A stretch of DNA of 46,857 nucleotides from Paratissierella segnis (GTDB taxonomy: Bacteria > Bacillota > Clostridia > Tissierellales > Tissierellaceae): assembly GCF_014385195.1 (NCBI RefSeq), contig NZ_JACRTG010000019.1, positions 1 to 46,857 on the forward strand. Reading direction: 5' to 3'. Shown one piece after another: positions 42,027-46,857 of this stretch. Position 1 is the stretch's first letter, and each line of letters opens with the position of its first letter. A program made the translations under genes and the position numbers. The notes under the pieces were generated by a model. That model saw only the letters and a program-made list of their open reading frames with translations. It had not been told where the DNA came from and did not search any database.

Positions 42027-43056
42027 ATTTCTTTTTTGCTAATTTAACTAAAAGCATCTCCATCTCTATTTTATCATTAGTACTTGTAGTTTTTATTCTT
42101 CTATCCACTTCCAATATTGAATTTAAGGAATTTTCCAGATCCTCTATTTCATAATTTTTTGAACTTGAAGCTATTTTACCAAATTCATAGGATTTTATTT
42201 GAAGTTTCCCTTGGATATATTCATCATTACATCCTTCATCTTTGTACAATTTATAATTCAATAATAGCCGTATTTGCCTTGTAATCATAAACAATATCTT
42301 TTGAATGGGTTCATTGGATAAATATATCTCATTAAATATTTTCAATGAGTTATTTATATCCCCTTTGCTTAATTGAGACAACAAATCAAATATATTATTG
42401 TCCAATGGTTTTATCAATAGAAAATCTATATCAGCTTTATTTATTTCACTTCCGCTAGTAAAATCCATCAGCTTTTTCAATTCATTCTCTAAATCATATA
42501 GATCTGAATGGATATTTTTACTTAAATAACAGCTATTTTGTAAAAAATAATTTATATTTGAAAATGACATCTTCTTATTATATTGCTTCAATTGACTTTC
42601 CACCCAAGAATTTAAATATTTGCCCTTTAGTTTTGAAAATTCCACAACACAGTCTTTTTTCTTAAAAAATCTATATATTTTAGTATTCTTTTTCAATTCA
42701 TTTAAATCATCCATCAGGATTAAACAAATATGGTCGCCGAGAGAATCCAAATACTTATATATTTCATCCTTTAAAATCAATTCCTCCTTTGCAATAAAAG
42801 GATTTACGCTTTTAAGTATAATAATCTTTTTATCACTCATGAATGGCAATGTTTCACATGCATTTATCAAAGTATCAAAATTTGCATTATCACCATCTAA
42901 AACTGTGAAATTCAGCTCTTCCCATGAGCCTAATATATATTTGTTTTTTAAGGTAGAAATACATTCATTCATTAGATAATCTTCTTCTCCTACAAATAAA
43001 TAGGCGTTCTCTAATTTATCTTCTTTAATAAGCTCTTTAAATTCAGTATAATTCAA
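42025..43056 (-). CDS. holA: DNA polymerase III delta subunit (HolA)
   Basis: Clamp-loader subunit that opens the beta sliding clamp. In 343 aa the N-terminal AAA-like domain lacks a working P loop, as usual, and starts ENAYLFVGEEDYLMNECI. Middle and C-terminal parts contain PLDNNIFDLLSQLSKGD and MITRQIRLLLNYK, typical of the family. It starts at TTG and overlaps the end of comEC by 14 nt. The comEC-holA pairing opposite rpsT is conserved in Bacillota. Confidence 0.93.
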   Translation of the reverse strand: MNYTEFKELIKEDKLENAYLFVGEEDYLMNECISTLKNKYILGSWEELNFTVLDGDNANFDTLINACETLPFMSDKKIIILKSVNPFIAKEELILKDEIYKYLDSLGDHICLILMDDLNELKKNTKIYRFFKKKDCVVEFSKLKGKYLNSWVESQLKQYNKKMSFSNINYFLQNSCYLSKNIHSDLYDLENELKKLMDFTSGSEINKADIDFLLIKPLDNNIFDLLSQLSKGDINNSLKIFNEIYLSNEPIQKILFMITRQIRLLLNYKLYKDEGCNDEYIQGKLQIKSYEFGKIASSSKNYEIEDLENSLNSILEVDRRIKTTSTNDKIEMEMLLVKLAKKK

Positions 43057-45424
43057 GCCTTAAACACTCCTTTCCTACGTTTAAACTCTTTATGCTCACA
43101 AAAGAGATAAGTAAAAATAATAAATATATGGATAAATTAAAAAGTTCATCCATGCTCCTATCCCTTACATAAGGGATAATATCAATCCCATCTCTATCCA
43201 AAATAATCTTTATTTGTCCCATTTCATCCGTTCTATAGATAATTGAATCACTATCCGATAACCTCTCAACCACTTCTAAATTTGGATGATTATAAAAATT
43301 GTTTCTCCCAACGGATATTATACTATATTTGGGTCTAATTTTATTTATAAAATCTTCTGTAGATGATGTTTTGCTTCCATGATGTGCTACTTTGAGTATA
43401 TCAACCGGATATAAAGAATCAAGCAGTAGGTTTTCCACTTCTTTTTCTATATCTCCGGTAAATAAAATCTCATGATTAAAATAAGATAATATCATTACCA
43501 AAGATTTGTCGTTGGCACTTAAATGGTCTATGTCCATAGAATCTTTAGGCCATATTATATCAAGGATTGTATTTTTATCTAAAACAATTTTGTTATTGTC
43601 AGCAATTATATTCAATTTATATCTATTATCTTCGGGTATATAACTTGCAAAAATGGATTTAACCCTTATATTTTCGACTACTGCGTCAAGCCCTTTACAA
43701 TGATCGGCATCAAAATGAGTTATTATTATACCGTCCAATCTATTAAACCCATTTTTCAACAGATAAGGCATGGTAATATTTTTACCTATATCAAAATCTT
43801 CATTGAATGACCCCCCTGTATCAATCAAATAGTTTGAAGTCTTTGTATGTATCAGAATACTGTCTCCTTGCCCTACATCTATAAAATCCACTTCTATGCT
43901 ATCATCTATATTGAATCTGATTGTTGTGATTAGAACAGTTATCAATAAATAACAGAATATAAATTTTTTAATCTTCATTTCCATTCTATTAAATTTTATA
44001 AGTCCCAAGATAATACTTAATAAAAAATAATAGATAAGAATAGTAATAATATCCGGCGAAAAAATATTTAATTTTATAAAAGGAAAATCTCCTAAAAAAT
44101 TTATTATCATTGAATTTATATTAAGTAATAAATTTAAAACGATACCCAAAATAGAAATTATAAAAGGAAACAAATAATTAAAAGTTACCATAAACATCCC
44201 AACAATAAGAGCTATAGATAAAATTGGAATAGAAATTAAATTCGCTATAATTCCCAGTAGAGGCAATGTATTAAAATAATATGCATTGATTGGAAGTAAT
44301 CCAATATTTACAGCTACAACCGAGGATAGTGAGTTGATAAGTTTCCCTTTATATGGATAAAGGCATTGAGTTATCTTGGGCTTGATTAAAATAATCGAAA
44401 TAGTTGCTATATATGACAATTGAAAACTCACACTAAATATCCAAAATGGATTGAAAATTAAAAGAATAAACATGGAAATAAAAATTGTATTTAAGGAATC
44501 ATAAGGCTCATGAACTAAATCGGATAAAAATAAAATGCTAAACATCAGGCATGCTCTTAGGGTAGACGGAGAATATCCAATCAAAATTGCATAAAACCAT
44601 ATTATACTTAAAGTTATGACATAATTGTATTTTCTCTTTATTCCAAGTCTTGAAAATACAAAAATCAAACACCCTGATATTATCCCTATATGTAAACCTG
44701 AAACTGCAAGTATATGCGCTAATCCCAAATCCCTATAAAGAGTTAACTCCTCCTCATCTAAAAAATTAGAATTCCCTAAGATAATACTTGATATTAAACC
44801 GCTATTTTGGGGATTTAAATATTTATTGAAAAGTCCATTTATGTCATCAGTAAATTTTTGAGTTACTCTATACCTAATGGGTTTATTTTCTCTTTGTATT
44901 CCAGTTATTGAATAGCCTTTAATTGACATTGTCGTATATATCTTATGAGTCAATAAATTTAATCTGTAATTGAACAATTTTGGATTTGTATTTTCCTTAG
45001 GAAACTTCAACACACCGTTGAACTCAACACAATCCCCTAATTCCAATATCCCACCATCCACTATGTTTAGCATAATCTTTTCTTTTACTCTATGGTTATC
45101 CGCTTCAACAATATCTACCATATACTTCCCTTTGTTTTCATCTGAATAAACAACTTTTGACACCCTGCCAATAAAGTCAACCCTCTGATCTATTAGGGAC
45201 TCCAAGCTGCTGTTTTTATTTATACTAGTGATAAACAGCCCAAGAAATATAAACACAAAAATAATAATTATATTGTTATCTCTATTTTTCATCACATTGG
45301 TGATGAAAATAAATACAATAATTCCTAACAAAAGGCTTATAAACTCTATGCTTATATCAAAACAGAATGCTAATAATATCCCTATGATTAATAAAAATGT
45401 CAATTTTACAAATGGCTTGTCCAT
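43043..45424 (-). CDS. comEC: DNA-uptake channel protein ComEC/Rec2
   Basis: Polytopic membrane channel that carries single-stranded DNA across the membrane in transformation. In 793 aa two N-terminal membrane helices and an outer OB-like domain (about residues 60-200) precede the competence domain (about 210-480), with LAHILAVSGLHIGIISG and GYSPSTLRACLMF. A C-terminal metallo-beta-lactamase domain (about 520-755) has IITHFDADHCKGLDAV and KVAHHGSKTSS. After it comes an additional hydrophobic helix near the end (LSIYLLFLLISFVSI), which I do not expect in this family. ComEA is not adjacent, so competence cannot be inferred. Confidence 0.92.
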   Translation of the reverse strand: MDKPFVKLTFLLIIGILLAFCFDISIEFISLLLGIIVFIFITNVMKNRDNNIIIIFVFIFLGLFITSINKNSSLESLIDQRVDFIGRVSKVVYSDENKGKYMVDIVEADNHRVKEKIMLNIVDGGILELGDCVEFNGVLKFPKENTNPKLFNYRLNLLTHKIYTTMSIKGYSITGIQRENKPIRYRVTQKFTDDINGLFNKYLNPQNSGLISSIILGNSNFLDEEELTLYRDLGLAHILAVSGLHIGIISGCLIFVFSRLGIKRKYNYVITLSIIWFYAILIGYSPSTLRACLMFSILFLSDLVHEPYDSLNTIFISMFILLIFNPFWIFSVSFQLSYIATISIILIKPKITQCLYPYKGKLINSLSSVVAVNIGLLPINAYYFNTLPLLGIIANLISIPILSIALIVGMFMVTFNYLFPFIISILGIVLNLLLNINSMIINFLGDFPFIKLNIFSPDIITILIYYFLLSIILGLIKFNRMEMKIKKFIFCYLLITVLITTIRFNIDDSIEVDFIDVGQGDSILIHTKTSNYLIDTGGSFNEDFDIGKNITMPYLLKNGFNRLDGIIITHFDADHCKGLDAVVENIRVKSIFASYIPEDNRYKLNIIADNNKIVLDKNTILDIIWPKDSMDIDHLSANDKSLVMILSYFNHEILFTGDIEKEVENLLLDSLYPVDILKVAHHGSKTSSTEDFINKIRPKYSIISVGRNNFYNHPNLEVVERLSDSDSIIYRTDEMGQIKIILDRDGIDIIPYVRDRSMDELFNLSIYLLFLLISFVSIKSLNVGKECLRLELY

Positions 45425-45542
45425 AAAATTCTCCCTAGACGAAAGTTAGTTATTTTTGTAATATATAATTATACTTAAGTTATTTTGATTATAACATATT
45501 GCAATAGATTAATATGACTAATATTAAGGAAGGTGTTTATTT

Positions 45543-46748
45543 TTGACTAAAAAAGTATATATGGACAACCCATATTTAAAAGAATTAGATGCTTTTATCA
45601 TAGATAAAAAGAAAAAGGACAATACATATCATATTAAATTGGATAAGACTATTTTTTACCCTCATCTTTCAGGAGGTCAACCCGGAGACCAAGGAACTAT
45701 AAATGGTATAGAAGTCCTTGAATCCTACGAAGAAAATGATGATATAATACATGTCCTTAAGCAAGATATCAAAGAAAATAAGGTGCAAATATCAATAGAT
45801 TTTGACAATCGATTGGATATGATGCAGCAACATACCGGACAGCATTTATTGTCTTCATGTTTCTACCGCCTTTTCGATGCTCAAACTGTGGGTTTTCATG
45901 TGGGGCATGATTATGTTACCATAGATGTCACAATGAGTGAATTAACAGAAGAAGATGCAGAAAAAATAGAAATAATGGCCAATAAAATTATCTGGTCTAA
46001 TTTCAATATAAAATCATATTTTCCCAGTCAAGAGAGATTGAAAAAATTGCCTTTAAGAAAGATGCCTACTGTAACGAAAAATATAAGAATTGTTGAAATA
46101 GATGGATTTGATTATTCTCCATGTGGAGGGACCCACCTTAAAAGCACAGGTGAACTCGGCATGATAAAAATCCGAAAATGGGAAAAATATAAGGGTAATA
46201 TAAGAGTAGAGTTTCTTTGCGGAAATAGAGCCTTAAAGGACTATACTTGGAAAAATAAATATATCAAAACTTTAAGTCTAATGCTATCGTCTTTGGATAA
46301 GGACCTATTGACCAAGGTCAAAAAGCTGTATGATGATAAAAATGCTTTAGAAAAGGAAACAAGGGAATTGAGAGAAGATTTAAATAAAATAAAAGGTGAT
46401 GAGTTTTTAAAATCCGCTAAGCAAAATGAAAAAGTGAATTTTATTGTAAAAATATTGGAAAATACAAGCCTTTTGGAGGTAAGCTTTATATCATCTTACT
46501 TAAACAACAACAATAAAAATCTGGTTCAAATCTATGGTTTAAAAAGTCAAGATAAAGGACAATTTTATATTACCAAAACAAAAGATGTAAATATAAATCT
46601 ATTGGATACTTACAAAGATGTTTCGTCTAAAGTAAACATTAAAGGAGGAGGAAATCCCAATTCCATACAAGGAGCAATAGAAGTAGATGATATTGAAAAT
46701 GCTACCAACTTATTCTATAAAGAATTCGTGAATGAATTGGCAGTGTAA
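45543..46748 (+). CDS. Alanyl-tRNA editing protein, AlaX-L type with DHHA1 domain
   Basis: A free-standing homolog of the editing half of alanyl-tRNA synthetase, predicted to deacylate mischarged Ser- or Gly-tRNA(Ala). In 401 aa the N-terminal barrel has YPHLSGGQPGDQGTI (about residues 38-52). The zinc and catalytic motifs are QHTGQHLLSSCF (HxxxH, about 97-108) and CGGTHLKSTGELG (about 199-211). A coiled coil follows at about 255-290, then a C-terminal DHHA1-like domain with IKGGGNPNSIQGAIE. The start is TTG with AAGGAAGGTG upstream. It is divergent from comEC and complete inside the window. Confidence 0.92.
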   Translation: MTKKVYMDNPYLKELDAFIIDKKKKDNTYHIKLDKTIFYPHLSGGQPGDQGTINGIEVLESYEENDDIIHVLKQDIKENKVQISIDFDNRLDMMQQHTGQHLLSSCFYRLFDAQTVGFHVGHDYVTIDVTMSELTEEDAEKIEIMANKIIWSNFNIKSYFPSQERLKKLPLRKMPTVTKNIRIVEIDGFDYSPCGGTHLKSTGELGMIKIRKWEKYKGNIRVEFLCGNRALKDYTWKNKYIKTLSLMLSSLDKDLLTKVKKLYDDKNALEKETRELREDLNKIKGDEFLKSAKQNEKVNFIVKILENTSLLEVSFISSYLNNNNKNLVQIYGLKSQDKGQFYITKTKDVNINLLDTYKDVSSKVNIKGGGNPNSIQGAIEVDDIENATNLFYKEFVNELAV

Positions 46749-46857
46749 ATAATTTTGTGTATTCTCATTCTTTAATTAATAATTGGTAAAAGAATACAAA
46801 GTAATATAATATTAAAACCGACTCTTTCAAAGGTCGTTTGATTAAGTATATTGTACC

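Noticed and set aside
45481..45530. Promoter TTGCAA-17-TATTAA before the AlaX gene
   Set aside because: The predicted start would fall downstream of the ribosome-binding site, so it could not serve the gene.

Overview
The window is an AT-rich, single-copy core-chromosome segment of a low-GC Gram-positive endospore former. The sporulation genes (spoIIAA-spoIIAB-sigF, yqfC-yqfD, gpr, spoIIP), a type A RNase P RNA, the glycyl-tRNA synthetase split into glyQ and glyS, a T-box leader and a CIRCE/HrcA chaperone operon all point to Bacillota, class Clostridia or a Tissierellia-like group. I cannot name a genus. No phage, transposase, CRISPR array or tRNA was seen. All but two genes lie on the minus strand, so transcription runs from high to low coordinates. 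The exceptions are rpsT and an alanyl-tRNA editing gene.

Layout in transcription order, from the right edge. An AlaX-type editing gene (+) diverges from comEC-holA (-). holA converges with rpsT (+), whose promoter region is divergent from gpr. Then come gpr, spoIIP, lepB, a small membrane ORF and lepA-hemW. Next is the heat-shock operon hrcA-grpE-dnaK-dnaJ with a perfect CIRCE operator, followed by prmA-rsmE-mtaB-HIT, rpsU-yqeY, and nfeD-floA plus a 139-aa membrane protein. A long operon follows: yqfC-yqfD-phoH-pgpH-ybeY-dgkA/PAP2-DUF3048 lipoprotein-cdd-era-recO. After it come T-box-glyQ-glyS, dgt, dnaG-rpoD, trmK-nif3-zinc-ribbon gene, rnpB, an NlpC/P60 hydrolase, a FolD-family gene, and finally the spoIIA operon ending in sigF. 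The order from gpr to trmK follows the gpr-yqe-yqf-sigA region of Bacillus subtilis as I recall it, so most calls rest on both motifs and synteny.

Points beyond routine annotation. (1) The FolD-family protein lacks the catalytic cyclohydrolase lysine (Ile52) and the partner glutamine (Phe96), though it keeps Tyr48 and Asp119. (2) Two copies of an intergenic stem-loop element sit behind folD and dnaJ, and their arm mismatches are G-U pairs only in the minus-strand RNA. (3) A heptamer tandem array lies just upstream of yqfC, and related heptamers occur in a palindromic element between gpr and spoIIP. (4) A perfect 40-bp palindrome lies between dnaK and dnaJ. (5) TTG start codons are unusually frequent and are backed by strong Shine-Dalgarno sites. 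(6) Well-formed promoters were found for sigma-H (spoIIA), sigma-A (several) and possibly sigma-E (yqfC). I saw no obvious novel multi-gene system; the FolD variant and the repeat families are the best leads.

The left edge (1-156) holds only AT-rich sequence behind the sigF terminator. The comEC/editing-gene intergenic region (45425-45542) and the right edge (46749-46857) show no feature I can support.
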